Part shown: in pieces, positions 28,737-37,487 of the stretch
Position numbering within the stretch: position 1 is the first letter of the stretch
Layout of the letters: each line of letters begins with the position of its first letter
Assembly: GCF_017115105.1 (NCBI RefSeq)
Contig: NZ_JABXKH010000095.1
Span: forward strand, 38,125-102,124
Length of the DNA: 64,000 nt
Direction of reading: 5' to 3'
DNA from: Nostoc sp. NMS2
GTDB lineage: Bacteria > Cyanobacteriota > Cyanobacteriia > Cyanobacteriales > Nostocaceae
Notes under the pieces: generated by a model
Databases searched by the model: none
What the model was told of the DNA's origin: nothing
The model's input: only the letters and a program-made list of their open reading frames with translations
Made by a program: the position numbers and the translations under genes

Positions 28737-28827
28737 AGGACTGACGCAAAAAAGCAGTGAAAGCCTTGATTTACCGTAGGGGCAATTCATGAATTGCCCC
28801 TACAGCGTATAGATTTGCGTAAGTCCT
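28737..28827. mobile_element. MITE-like element, family A, copy 1
   Basis: Terminal inverted repeats AGGACTGACGCAAA (28737-28750) and TTTGCGTAAGTCCT (28814-28827) match at 13 of 14 positions. The interior holds the palindrome TAGGGGCAATTCATG and its mirror. A second copy with the same ends, interior and length lies at 47239-47328. Confidence 0.75.
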
Positions 28828-29026
28828 AATTGTGACAAACTCATGTTTTTAAGATTTTAACTGTTTCTAGTTAGTTCAAGTGATAATACCAGATCAGTTA
28901 TCCCTAAATTTATCGGTTTGTCAAGAAAAATTTTTAACTCCCAATTAAGTAAGTTGACGCGAAAAAACCCAAGATGTTACGAAACGTAAATAGGCTTAAA
29001 GCTCTTACTAATGACCAATACAACTC

Positions 29027-29097
29027 TTGGAGACGCTATGCGAACGGCTTCGCGGTTCCTGAGCGTAGTCGTTCGCGCAGCGTCTCGTAGAGAAGGG
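29027..29097. repeat. Dispersed palindromic repeat GGAGACGCT...AGCGTCTC
   Basis: GGAGACGCTATGCGAACG and the inverted CGTTCGCGCAGCGTCTC flank CTTCGCGGTTCCTGAGCG, forming a cruciform-like unit. Its right end GTCTCGTAGAGAAG (29082-29095) recurs exactly inside a glycosyltransferase gene at 36765-36778. Confidence 0.75.
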
Positions 29098-29169
29098 CAG
29101 TACAAGTGACAAAGAACAAATGACAGCCTCCGCCAGTTAGCTTTAATTGTGCCGACGTACTTATTTCAA

Positions 29170-30813
29170 TTAGCCACTCAAGAGAGCTTCGACAAACTCA
29201 TAGCTCGAAAAGGGGCGTAGGTCTTCAATTCCTTCACCAGCACCAATAAAGCGAATGGGTAAACCTAGCTGTTGCACAACGGCAAGGGCAACGCCGCCTT
29301 TAGCAGTGCCATCTAGTTTGGTTAAGACAACGCCACTCAGTTGGGCAGCTTGGGAGAAAACTTCGGCTTGCCGTAGTCCATTTTGACCTAAAGTTGCATC
29401 TAGAACCAATAGCGATTCTACTTTGGCATTTGGAGCTTTTTTGTCGATAATTCGCCGGATTTTACCGAGTTCGTCCATTAAGTTTTTCTTGTTTTGTAGT
29501 CGCCCAGCAGTGTCTACCAGAAGTAATTCTGTTTGCCGCGATTGGGCAGCTGCGATCGCATCAAATACAACTGCTGCCGGATCTGTATTTTTTCCCGGAT
29601 TGGCAATTACTTCTACACCACTTCTACTACCCCAAACCTTCACCTGTTCCACGGCGGCGGCGCGGAAGGTGTCTGCTGCCCCAATCAAGCATTTATAACC
29701 AGATTTTTGCCCTAAATGGGCAATTTTGCCGATGGTGGTAGTTTTACCGGCACCATTCACCCCAGTGATTAACCAAATGTTCAAGGTTTCTTTTTCTGGG
29801 GTAAAACTAGTTTTGTGGGATGCTTTGCTTGGTGCATCCAGCATATCCCGCAGAATTTTTTTCAGATAAGCGATCGCTTCTTCCGGTGCAGTAACTTCTT
29901 CTCGAAGTTTTGTCTGTAGGGCATTGATAATAAAGTCTGTCGCCTCTACACCCACATCAGCTTGCAAAAGTAATGCCTCAATTTCCGTCACAGCAGCTTG
30001 GTTAAGCGGCCCTTGACCAACGATCGCCTTTAGTTGGTTAAGGATACTCCGGCGAGTTTTGTCTAACCCTTGCCGGAGCTTTTTCAGCCAGGTAATTTCT
30101 TCAATAGAAACGTCTTCTGGATTTCTACCTTGAGCCGCTAAAACTTTCGCTGACCAGACAAACCCATCATCAAATACCAGTCCAGGAATTTCTTCTCCTA
30201 TCTCTGAGGTTGCAGCTACTGGCTGTACTACCTCCGGTTCTGGAACTTCAATAGCGGTGGCTATTAGTTGTTCCAGTTTTGCTTGCCGTTCTGCCGCCGC
30301 CCGTTCTAAGAAGGATAAATTAGCTGGTGCTGTTGGCTGCGTTGCCTCTGGCGTGGGAATTTGTTCAACTTCGTTTGTGGTTATTTCTGGGCTTTCGACA
30401 TCTGCTTCTTCAGCAATAGCAACTACTGAGGAATCTTCTGTATTTTGTTCCTCCGTAACAGTTTGGATAATTTCTGGCTGTGCTGTTTCTAGGGTTGTAC
30501 TAACAGGTTCCTCAGCCGCTTCTGATTCAGTGATTTCCGCAATTGCCGTTTCTACAGTTTCAGGTTCTGCTGAGGCATTTTCTAAATCAGGCGGGGTTTC
30601 TACTACCTCAACCTGTTGTTTTTGCTGAATATTTTTGTAAGCAGCTTTAGCAAACGCCAACAAGTCTGCTGTTGTGTCTGGTGCAGTTTCAGTAGTTGAG
30701 GTTTCGGCTGGCTCTGGTTGGGGTTCTTGTGCAGGAGTGGTTTCTTCCTGTTTTTTATCAGAGGGAGTCTCAGAGGAATCGTTATGTTGACGGCGGAACC
30801 AATTAAAAACCAT
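29170..30813 (-). CDS. ftsY: Signal recognition particle receptor FtsY
   Basis: FtsY receives SRP-ribosome complexes at the membrane. The 547-residue form has a long acidic, low-complexity A domain (about 10-230, rich in Glu, Thr, Ala, Pro), the N domain helices, and the G domain with TGVNGAGKTTT (G1), DTFRAAAVEQ, LLVDTAGRL (G3) and TKLDGTAKGG (G4). I chose ATG 30813 (MVFNWFRRQ), an amphipathic start typical of cyanobacterial FtsY; a frame opening at 30885 would add 24 residues read from non-coding DNA. It lies downstream of DUF502 and nusB on the same strand. Confidence 0.93.
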   Translation of the reverse strand: MVFNWFRRQHNDSSETPSDKKQEETTPAQEPQPEPAETSTTETAPDTTADLLAFAKAAYKNIQQKQQVEVVETPPDLENASAEPETVETAIAEITESEAAEEPVSTTLETAQPEIIQTVTEEQNTEDSSVVAIAEEADVESPEITTNEVEQIPTPEATQPTAPANLSFLERAAAERQAKLEQLIATAIEVPEPEVVQPVAATSEIGEEIPGLVFDDGFVWSAKVLAAQGRNPEDVSIEEITWLKKLRQGLDKTRRSILNQLKAIVGQGPLNQAAVTEIEALLLQADVGVEATDFIINALQTKLREEVTAPEEAIAYLKKILRDMLDAPSKASHKTSFTPEKETLNIWLITGVNGAGKTTTIGKIAHLGQKSGYKCLIGAADTFRAAAVEQVKVWGSRSGVEVIANPGKNTDPAAVVFDAIAAAQSRQTELLLVDTAGRLQNKKNLMDELGKIRRIIDKKAPNAKVESLLVLDATLGQNGLRQAEVFSQAAQLSGVVLTKLDGTAKGGVALAVVQQLGLPIRFIGAGEGIEDLRPFSSYEFVEALLSG

Positions 30814-30870
30814 TGCAGCAGTATTAGTTATATGAGTTACTAATTTATAAGTTATGAGTTTAATTGAACT

Positions 30871-31015
30871 TGGGGCATTGGGCATTGGGCACTTTTACTG
30901 AGCGACCTGTGCCGAGCGAAGTCGAGGTAAGTCGAAGTATTGGGCATTGGGCATTGGTTATTAATTCTTTTCACTCCCTCATCTCCCTCATCTCCCTCAT
31001 CCCCCTCACCTTAGC
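30871..31015. repeat. STRR GGGCATT heptamers and CTCCCTCAT units between nusB and ftsY
   Basis: GGGCATT heptamers flank a GAGCGAAGTCGAGGTA unit (about 30912-30931), followed by CATCTCCCT nonamers (about 30972-31010). Array and dispersed unit are interleaved as at 6021 and 13981. Confidence 0.75.
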
Positions 31016-31031
31016 AAGTAAGTATAAAAGG

Positions 31032-31673
31032 CTATGCTGTTTTTTTCTGCTCAGTGACTCGGCGCAAAACACCGTTAATAAAGCGATGACCATCGTCTCC
31101 ACTGTAGCGTTTGGCTAGCTCCACAGCTTCGTTGATGGCAATACTGTCTGGAACTCCTAAGAATTTCATTTCTGCCACAGCGATTTGTAAGATATCGCGG
31201 TCAATTTGGGCTAGGCGAGTTACTTGCCAATCCACTAAGGCAGTAGAAAGGAGTTGATCTATAATGTGTCGATTTTCGTTGACGGTAATCACAAGCTCTT
31301 TAGCGTAATTACGGACTCCCTTATCTTGATTAGCTAGTTGAATCAATTCGGGGAAATCAACTGCTGTACCTAATTGATTGATTGCTGTTTGGGTACAGGC
31401 GATCGCTTCTTGAAGCATTACTCTAGCAGAATCGAGATCGGAAGCGCGAGTTTGACTACTTAAAATGCGATCGTTACTGCGTTGTAGTTCACCTGCGGCA
31501 TTATCGAGGGTATCTTGCACTTCTGAAGTCAGGGTGCGTACTGCTCCTAGCACCAACTTGGATACTAGTTGATCGTCTGGTAATGTATCTAATTTTTTTG
31601 GGTTGACTGGCAATTGGCTAAGGCTTAAAAGCGCCAATTCACGAGCAATTTGCTGGGGTTTACGAGGTTGCAT
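31032..31673 (-). CDS. nusB: Transcription antitermination factor NusB
   Basis: NusB binds boxA RNA with NusE in rRNA antitermination. The 213-residue protein has an N-terminal [18 protein letters not shown], an extended middle typical of cyanobacterial NusB, and the conserved end [34 protein letters not shown] and [12 protein letters not shown] at 31673. It lies between DUF502 (122 bases upstream) and ftsY, an arrangement shared by many cyanobacteria. Confidence 0.93.
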   Translation of the reverse strand: MQPRKPQQIARELALLSLSQLPVNPKKLDTLPDDQLVSKLVLGAVRTLTSEVQDTLDNAAGELQRSNDRILSSQTRASDLDSARVMLQEAIACTQTAINQLGTAVDFPELIQLANQDKGVRNYAKELVITVNENRHIIDQLLSTALVDWQVTRLAQIDRDILQIAVAEMKFLGVPDSIAINEAVELAKRYSGDDGHRFINGVLRRVTEQKKTA

Positions 31674-31795
31674 AAAAGTCAGGGGTGATTGTGCGAGAAC
31701 TGATTAACTAAGCGGGGCAAACTTATAAGTCTATCAATTTTGGCACAGTCGAACAACAAGATTACGCATTTGCTTGTGACTTTGCCAGATTGATT

Positions 31796-32560
31796 TTAAG
31801 TTTCTTCAACGGAAATAATCTGCTGCTTGATTTCGTCGTGTTTCCCTTCCAGGGTAGATTCTTTGGGAAAAACCAAGGGCGGATTAGGGGCGACAATGCC
31901 ACCTGATACAACTATTTTAAAAGCGTCTTCAATGGACATGGAGAGGTTCACCACCTCGTCTTCAGGAACGACTGCGTACCATCCGGTAGTTGGATTTGGG
32001 GTGGTGGGGATAAAAACACTTAGCACGGGGCGAGACATCTGGGATTGAATATCACTACTGATTGCACCAGTGACAAAGGCGATCGCCCAAATTCCTCGGC
32101 GGGGATACTCTACCAAAATTACCCGACGAAACTTGCCATTAGAATCTTTTAGTATTGTTTCTAAAAGCTGTTTGAGAGTTTTGTATACCTGTCCAGCTAA
32201 GGGAATTGCCTGTAATAATCGCTCACCAAAATCTAACAACCACCGCCCGGCAATATTGCGAGCCATCAAGCCCATCAATAAGATACATAGTAGTGGTACA
32301 GCTAATCCTACTAATAAATTCAGTAAATTTACTAGAATCGGGTTTAACCCATCAAAAGGATTCAGTTGTTTGGGAATTTGGGTGAGGAAGTTGATTACCC
32401 AATTAGCAATGGTAATTGTCAGCCAGATAGTGGTTGCTAGGGGAATTACTACCAACAAACCAGCAATCAGGTCGTTTTTTAAGTCCTGTTTTAGGCGATC
32501 GATTACCAAGCCCCGATTCTCCTGTTTTAAGCTAGAGGAACTTTTGTTATTGGTATCCAT
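31796..32560 (-). CDS. DUF502 membrane protein
   Basis: The 254-residue protein has two transmembrane helices (LIAGLLVVIPLATTIWLTI and a longer hydrophobic stretch with LLNLLVGLAVPLLCILLMGL), then GRWLLDFGERLLQAIPLAGQ and the DUF502 core VVPEDEVVNLSMSIEDAFKI. Function unknown; plant homologues (LCV/COV1 group) act in membrane trafficking. I chose ATG 32560; the longer frame to 32626 begins at TTG and adds 22 residues without family support. First gene of the DUF502-nusB-ftsY group. Confidence 0.85.
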   Translation of the reverse strand: MDTNNKSSSSLKQENRGLVIDRLKQDLKNDLIAGLLVVIPLATTIWLTITIANWVINFLTQIPKQLNPFDGLNPILVNLLNLLVGLAVPLLCILLMGLMARNIAGRWLLDFGERLLQAIPLAGQVYKTLKQLLETILKDSNGKFRRVILVEYPRRGIWAIAFVTGAISSDIQSQMSRPVLSVFIPTTPNPTTGWYAVVPEDEVVNLSMSIEDAFKIVVSGGIVAPNPPLVFPKESTLEGKHDEIKQQIISVEET

Positions 32561-32972
32561 ACCAGCAAATTCGTCAAATAGCAAAGGCTTTACTTGAAGC
32601 AATTTCTGCCGCAAGTAACTATCCAAAACGCTAGCAGCTTGGCTGCTACAGCAAAAATACGTACTTGTTGCTGTAAATCAGCTATTTTTCTACAAGCATA
32701 GACATAGATATAAACCAATCCGATGGCGGCTGGTTATTCTCAGAGGATGTTACTTTTCCTTGTAAGACTTGTAAATGATTGTTGCAAGTCATGAGGTATT
32801 ACTAATCTATCGCGCTCAATCAAAAGCTGCTCATGATTGTGAAAGTACCACCAGGTAAACTGAGGAGTTATTTTATATGGTCAGTCACCTTTGATCGGGA
32901 GCGCCTTTTATGAAAACGGTCTGTTAAAAATATTAATTTATTATGGTGGTTTTGTTTAAATGTAAAATAGGT

Positions 32973-33002
32973 TAGGGTAGCACAGCTAGCTGTGCTACCC
33001 TA
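32973..33002. repeat. Perfect 30-bp palindrome without loop
   Basis: TAGGGTAGCACAGCT is followed directly by its reverse complement. It lies in the 529-base gap between the DUF502 and glycosyltransferase genes, which otherwise shows no gene. It could be a cruciform, a dimeric protein site or the stem of a bidirectional terminator. Confidence 0.8.
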
Positions 33003-33089
33003 CTTCAGAAATTCTGATTTTGCGATCGCCTACCCGCCCGATCGCTACCTGTTGATTTTACCGGGAATCCTTCTAATCTCCAGTCCCCT

Positions 33090-33998
33090 TTATGCCACAT
33101 CAGCCTGTGTAGTTTCAGAATCTGCACACTGTAACCGTTGTGGACTCTCTTGTGCCAGAATTGCTGTTACGTCTAAATTAGGTTTTGGTAGATACTTCAT
33201 TTCCCAAACTTTGAGTAAAATTAAGTATTCGTAAAATGCCTGCAATGTACACCAAGCAAGTCCAGCGTGTCCATCTAAACATCCGCCTAACATAAAATAC
33301 ATATATACAAAGCGTAGCAAAGGTCTTGCAGGTAAACGCAAAGACAAATCTTTCAAGGCGCGGCGTTTTTCGACTTCCGATTTGCCAAAGAATAAATCTT
33401 GCCAGTTGACCTTCCCCTGTTCTAGCTGATACAGCGTTTCTTGAGCTTCATCTGTAGAATAACGGTTATGCTTTTCAATCCAACGGCTCAAACCTTTGCT
33501 ACAAGTGTAGTGCGGGTATGTTTCTTTTAAAAAGCTAGTTGCACCCTCACAAACTTCCCGCTCAGTATGACCATAGTCAGTAAACCACACCTTACCGTGG
33601 CGGAAGAGACGCATTTGGTAACGGGGATACTGTGTGCTGTAGCGAATCCAACGATTCATGAACATGACACGTTCAGCCACGTAGTAACCGATGTAATCGG
33701 GATTCTGACTGACCTTTTCGCATTCCGCGAACAGTTCTGGTGTCATGCGCTCGTCAGCTTCGAGAATATAAACCCATTCGTGCTTGGGGGGGAGAGATTC
33801 TAACATCCAGGTGCGTTGGCGGCCGTGGCTTTCAAAAGCGTGTTGGACAACGCGGATGGGATAGCGACTGGCAATTTCCACAGTGCGATCGCTACTGCAT
33901 GAATCCACAACAATAATGTCATCCGATAGCATCGCTGATTCGATACAAGCAGCAATATCTAGTTCTTCGTTATATGTCAGTATGTAAATTGAGAACAT
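33090..33998 (-). CDS. Family 2 glycosyltransferase, LPS-core (WaaE-like) type
   Basis: The 302-residue protein opens with the GT-A fold: IYILTYNEELDIAACIESAM, VDSCSSDRTVEIA, and the acidic motif EADER (about 83) that binds nucleotide sugar and metal in WaaE/KdtX-like beta-glycosyltransferases. The C-terminal half holds a conserved YMYFMLGGCLDG membrane-associated helix. As the last gene in the direction of the hps locus, it may contribute a sugar to the exported polysaccharide, but the 118-base gap to hpsJ leaves that open. Confidence 0.8.
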   Translation of the reverse strand: MFSIYILTYNEELDIAACIESAMLSDDIIVVDSCSSDRTVEIASRYPIRVVQHAFESHGRQRTWMLESLPPKHEWVYILEADERMTPELFAECEKVSQNPDYIGYYVAERVMFMNRWIRYSTQYPRYQMRLFRHGKVWFTDYGHTEREVCEGATSFLKETYPHYTCSKGLSRWIEKHNRYSTDEAQETLYQLEQGKVNWQDLFFGKSEVEKRRALKDLSLRLPARPLLRFVYMYFMLGGCLDGHAGLAWCTLQAFYEYLILLKVWEMKYLPKPNLDVTAILAQESPQRLQCADSETTQADVA

Positions 33999-34116
33999 TA
34001 CTCAAGTTTTATAGCGATTTTATTCAGTGATAATTGTATTTTTATTAGCTATTAGGCGCATGGCAGTATAAACCGAATAATTTTTGTATAAGTCTTACTG
34101 CCATGCCAATAGTGGA

Positions 34117-34959
34117 TTAACGGGCGGTAGCTTTAGGTTTACCACCTTGTACAGCACCCATACCTTTTAAGCCTGTCCAGCCGATGATAATGTAACCAAT
34201 GGATAACAGCAAACTGCTAATCCCAATCCGCAGTCCAGACTTCCAAGCAGTATCTTTAGCTTGTTGTTCTGCTTCTTCTCTGCGCTGGCGAACTTGGCTA
34301 AGTTGTTGAGTTCGCAGTGTCTGAATATCTGTTTGTTGTTCGATAGCTTTGTCAAGTGCTTGGGGATCTGTTTTAGCTTTCTTCAGTAACTCTTTGATAT
34401 TTGGGGGAATTTGAGAGCTTTCAAGCGCTTGCTTGTATTTTTGATCGTCTTTGAGGATTTCACTAAACTGAGCTTTGGTTTGGGTTCGCAGTTGATCTAA
34501 TTGGGCTTTTCCTTGCTCAGTATTCAGTTGTGCTTGCAATTGCGATAACCGAGTGTTGAGTTGAGCTTCTGCTTGATCTGCTTCTTGGGTGATTCTATTG
34601 AGTGTTTGAGTCTTAGCTTGATTGACGTTATTGAGGTGCAGGGGAAAAATCAGCAAGAACATCAACCCTAAAATACTTGAGAGAATCACGGCGGGAAATC
34701 TTAAATCGATTCCTTGGGGGCGATCGCTTCCTGCATCAGCGTTTTCAATCCAATAGGCAGCAAACAGCAGCCCCAGTCCTACTAGAGGAACAATCCCCCG
34801 ATCGACTAGCGCTGTTGCCAAGTTGATTTGCCATACCCGATCAGTCGGCTGAAAGGGTAACAATAGAATAAAAAAGTCCACAAAAAAGGACAAAATGCAG
34901 ATTATTCCAACTACCTTAACGGTGAGGGCAGTACTCACGGAAGTAAAACGGTTAACCAT
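34117..34959 (-). CDS. hpsJ: HpsJ-family hormogonium polysaccharide protein
   Basis: The 280-residue protein has two or three N-terminal membrane helices (about 11-35, 50-68 and 88-108), a long Gln/Ala-rich coiled coil (about 112-240) and a final membrane helix (about 247-265). This layout and the position in the locus fit HpsJ, named in Nostoc punctiforme for its role in hormogonium polysaccharide production and gliding; the molecular function is unknown. Both ends are in the membrane, so the coiled coil probably forms a loop on one side. ATG at 34959. Confidence 0.8.
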   Translation of the reverse strand: MVNRFTSVSTALTVKVVGIICILSFFVDFFILLLPFQPTDRVWQINLATALVDRGIVPLVGLGLLFAAYWIENADAGSDRPQGIDLRFPAVILSSILGLMFLLIFPLHLNNVNQAKTQTLNRITQEADQAEAQLNTRLSQLQAQLNTEQGKAQLDQLRTQTKAQFSEILKDDQKYKQALESSQIPPNIKELLKKAKTDPQALDKAIEQQTDIQTLRTQQLSQVRQRREEAEQQAKDTAWKSGLRIGISSLLLSIGYIIIGWTGLKGMGAVQGGKPKATAR

Positions 34960-35185
34960 AGTTTTTCAAACTGGCGGTGAATACGAGTGATTTTCATATT
35001 TCAAGTTACTTGAATATTGTGCCCATGACCGTGACTTTTGTGTAGAAATATAAAGCAGATTCAATATTGGTAAAGGCTATCTGCCTCTTGGTTTTCAACT
35101 AGACCACAGTAACATTTGTTATGTACAGTGTCTTCAGGAAATTCCTAGTATTTGAAGATACGCAGCTAATGCGGGGCTATGGATT

Positions 35186-35220
35186 CAGATCCCCGACTTC
35201 TTCAAAAAGTCGGGGATCTG
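35186..35220. repeat. Perfect 14-bp hairpin repeat that ends the DUF2064 gene
   Basis: CAGATCCCCGACTT (35186-35199) and its complement (35207-35220) close a 7-base loop. The stop codon of the DUF2064 gene (35204-35202) lies in the loop region and its last six codons are read from one arm, so the hairpin is both coding end and possible terminator. Confidence 0.85.
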
Positions 35221-35846
35221 GGCACTTGTTCCCAAATCGGCAGATCCTCTGGTCGGTCAACATCAGCTAAAGGCGATAAGTTCACGTATGATAGATGAAG
35301 TTTCTGGGCAATGTCTACGGTTTTCAGGAATACTTGAGCAGTTCCCCACTCGATGTTAACGAATAACTCCGGGATAGCTTGGCGCAAACCAATCAAGTAA
35401 TATCCACCGTCGATCGCAGGCCCAAGTACGAGGTCAAAGGTGTGTAACTTTTCAAAAGCTGTTGCTAGAATTTCGGCATTGACTCCAGGACAATCTGTAC
35501 CGATGATAATTACTTTTTCTGCACCAGATTGAAAAGCATCAAAAAGCGATCGCGCCATCCGTGAACCTAGATCGCCTTCGCCTTGAAACTGGTAAACCAA
35601 ATCTAACCCCAGCCAGTCTTGCATGAGTTGCAAATCGCCACCCGCAAATCGCACTTCCACAAATATGGCAATGGCTTTTTGCAATTCTTGAACCTGACAT
35701 ATCGTATGTTCAGTCATTTCCCGTTGAAGATTGGCAGCACCAAGATTTCCTAAAGCAGGTATCAATCGGGTTTTTGTCTTACCTGGCTCTGGATAGCGAG
35801 TAAAAATAATCAGGTGCTGTTTTGGGTTTGCTGGTAAGTTCAGCAC
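35202..35846 (-). CDS. DUF2064 / TIGR04282-type glycosyltransferase
   Basis: The 214-residue protein has a nucleotidyltransferase/GT-A fold: FTRYPEPGKTKTRL (P-loop-like start), QGEGDLGSRMARSL, IIGTDCPG and the Asp-rich AIDGGYYLIGL. Members are called arsenosugar-biosynthesis glycosyltransferases in some databases but many sit in polysaccharide loci, as here. The start is GTG at 35846. It follows the pseudopilin gene by 32 bases, so it belongs to the hps transcript. The last residues RSPTF come from a hairpin repeat rather than from ancestral sequence. Confidence 0.75.
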   Translation of the reverse strand: MLNLPANPKQHLIIFTRYPEPGKTKTRLIPALGNLGAANLQREMTEHTICQVQELQKAIAIFVEVRFAGGDLQLMQDWLGLDLVYQFQGEGDLGSRMARSLFDAFQSGAEKVIIIGTDCPGVNAEILATAFEKLHTFDLVLGPAIDGGYYLIGLRQAIPELFVNIEWGTAQVFLKTVDIAQKLHLSYVNLSPLADVDRPEDLPIWEQVPRSPTF

Positions 35847-35878
35847 ACAATACCTTTTTTAATCAACTAAGAGATATT

Positions 35879-36445
35879 TTAATAGCAATACCTGTCGTTG
35901 TCGGTTGTATTATGCTCCTTTGCCGTTCGCATTGCCCCTAAAATTGTAGAGACTATTACACAACGTTTAACTTTACCACCGTACTTACTGGATAGCGTGA
36001 TCCTTCCTAGCGGTGGTTTACTAACATTACCTCTATAATCAAATTGGATTTGCTTGATGCCATTTAACTCTGATAGAGTTGTTTCCTCATCTAAGCGCAC
36101 ATTGGAATCTAGATTATTCCAGTTAGCCGCAGATGGGTTGACTGTAGCAGGATGAACTGCCCATTGAATAATGCCGTTTTGCTCACGAAAGCTGGCTTGC
36201 CAAGTCAACTTTTCCTTACTGGCTTGGCTTCGGGCTTGATAAATAGCAAGTTGAACTTCGTTTTGAGCAGTGTTGAGACGGCGAGTCTCTACAAAAGCTA
36301 GCCAGTTAGATATTCCCAGCGTAGCTAATATACCAATTAATACAACAACTATTAACATCTCTGGTAGGGTAAAACCACTACTGGAGTGCTTATTCAAAAG
36401 ATTTTTTGTATTAACTAGAGACGGTAAATGCACCCGGATATCCAT
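35879..36445 (-). CDS. Type IV-like pseudopilin of the hps locus
   Basis: The 188-residue prepilin has a 24-residue basic leader, cleavage motif SG|FTLPE with Phe25 at +1 and Glu29 at +5, a hydrophobic helix MLIVVVLIGILATLG and a GspH-like C-terminal domain ending in KRCVIVSTILGAMRTAKEH. This C-terminal motif is shared with HpsD (RCVIVKTLLGSMLTAKDD), so the two are paralogues. ATG 36445 is preferred to a TTG at 36469; either start lies inside the end of the upstream glycosyltransferase gene (35-base overlap), implying coupled translation. It is processed by the prepilin peptidase and probably joins the secretion pseudopilus. Confidence 0.82.
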   Translation of the reverse strand: MDIRVHLPSLVNTKNLLNKHSSSGFTLPEMLIVVVLIGILATLGISNWLAFVETRRLNTAQNEVQLAIYQARSQASKEKLTWQASFREQNGIIQWAVHPATVNPSAANWNNLDSNVRLDEETTLSELNGIKQIQFDYRGNVSKPPLGRITLSSKYGGKVKRCVIVSTILGAMRTAKEHNTTDNDRYCY

Positions 36446-37487
36446 TTTTGTCTTCTGATCGCTTTTCAACTACCCAGCCGTTGAGCAATGTTCCAGTTTC
36501 TTGCCTTCTTAATTGACGCTGGTTAGTAATAATGTCTATCAAGGTAGGCATAATAAGGATTGCGACAATTTTCAGTGACAGTTTTAAGGTAAAATTTATA
36601 TTCTGAAGTCTTGAAGGGTCATAAATAAAATACTTCCACAAAAATATAGCAGCAGCTAGACCTTTTTTTCTGTTTAATGGCTTTTGTAGAGCTTTGCAAA
36701 CCAGGTATTTGTATAAATTTGCTAGACTTAGATTCCAACTATCCTTTAGTGCCGTTCCTGTAGTGTCTCGTAGAGAAGGTCTTTCCTTATAAGCTCTCTT
36801 GAGCACTTGCAAACAGGATTTTTCCTGTCTGACAAGATTGCAAGAAACAGAATTAGGAGTCATGCGATATAAGATTTGTACAGATGGGACACATATAAAA
36901 TTAAACTTAGAGGCTAATCGCAGCCACATATCCCAATCCTGAGCCGCACCTAGAGATTCGTCAAAGCCACCTAATGTAATTAAAGCTTTTCTACAAATTA
37001 AAGGATTGGAACCGTTCTCTAAAAAATTATTTAGTAACAATTTTTTATAAACATTTCCATTAGCAGTAACTCGCTTTCCAGAAAGTACAAATTCTCCCTT
37101 TTCATCAATATAATCAGTCCAACTGTAAGCCACTTTTGCAGTAATGTTTTTTTGCAAAGCCTTTAATTGGGACTGAAGTTTATCAGGTTTCCAAAGATCA
37201 TCTGCATCTAAGAAACTAACAAATTTTCCAACAGCATGTTGTAGCCCTCGGTTACGACTAACGTTTCCGCCAGCATTAGGATAGGAAAATACTTTTATTC
37301 GTGAGTCTGGAATTTTTGTAATAACTTCTAAAGTTGAGTCTTGGGAACCATCATTTATTACAATTAATTCTAGGTTATGAAAAGTTTGATTTAAGACAGA
37401 TTCAATAGTTTTTTTAATAGTTTTTTCACTATTGTAAGCTGGGATAATCACACTAATTAATGTTTTGTTTAAAGTTGATTTAATCAT
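36411..37487 (-). CDS. Family 2 glycosyltransferase of the hps locus
   Basis: The 358-residue GT-A protein shows ISVIIPAYNSEKTIKKTI, VINDGSQDST, the metal-binding SFLDADDLW and QDWDMWLRL. The C-terminal third has a hydrophobic helix (LKIVAILIMPTLIDII) that probably holds it at the membrane. It may be one of the hpsF/hpsG glycosyltransferases, but I cannot say which. It overlaps the upstream glycosyltransferase by 8 bases and the downstream pseudopilin by 35. Codons at 36765-36778 (PSLRD) come from a dispersed repeat found intergenically at 29082, an insertion tolerated in the protein. Confidence 0.8.
   Translation of the reverse strand: MIKSTLNKTLISVIIPAYNSEKTIKKTIESVLNQTFHNLELIVINDGSQDSTLEVITKIPDSRIKVFSYPNAGGNVSRNRGLQHAVGKFVSFLDADDLWKPDKLQSQLKALQKNITAKVAYSWTDYIDEKGEFVLSGKRVTANGNVYKKLLLNNFLENGSNPLICRKALITLGGFDESLGAAQDWDMWLRLASKFNFICVPSVQILYRMTPNSVSCNLVRQEKSCLQVLKRAYKERPSLRDTTGTALKDSWNLSLANLYKYLVCKALQKPLNRKKGLAAAIFLWKYFIYDPSRLQNINFTLKLSLKIVAILIMPTLIDIITNQRQLRRQETGTLLNGWVVEKRSEDKNGYPGAFTVSS

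Larger units (their letters stand above)
27984..29169. other. Long non-coding interval upstream of the RsbU-type gene
   Basis: Nearly 1.2 kb lacks a credible reading frame. It holds A/T-rich sequence to about 28735, the MITE-like element at 28737-28827 and a dispersed palindromic repeat at 29027-29097. No tRNA fold or known ncRNA was recognised. The length leaves room for an unannotated small RNA. Confidence 0.5.

Noticed and set aside
30257-30628. 123-codon frame antisense to ftsY
   Set aside because: It mirrors the low-complexity acidic domain of FtsY, giving a Ser/Ala-rich frame by composition only.
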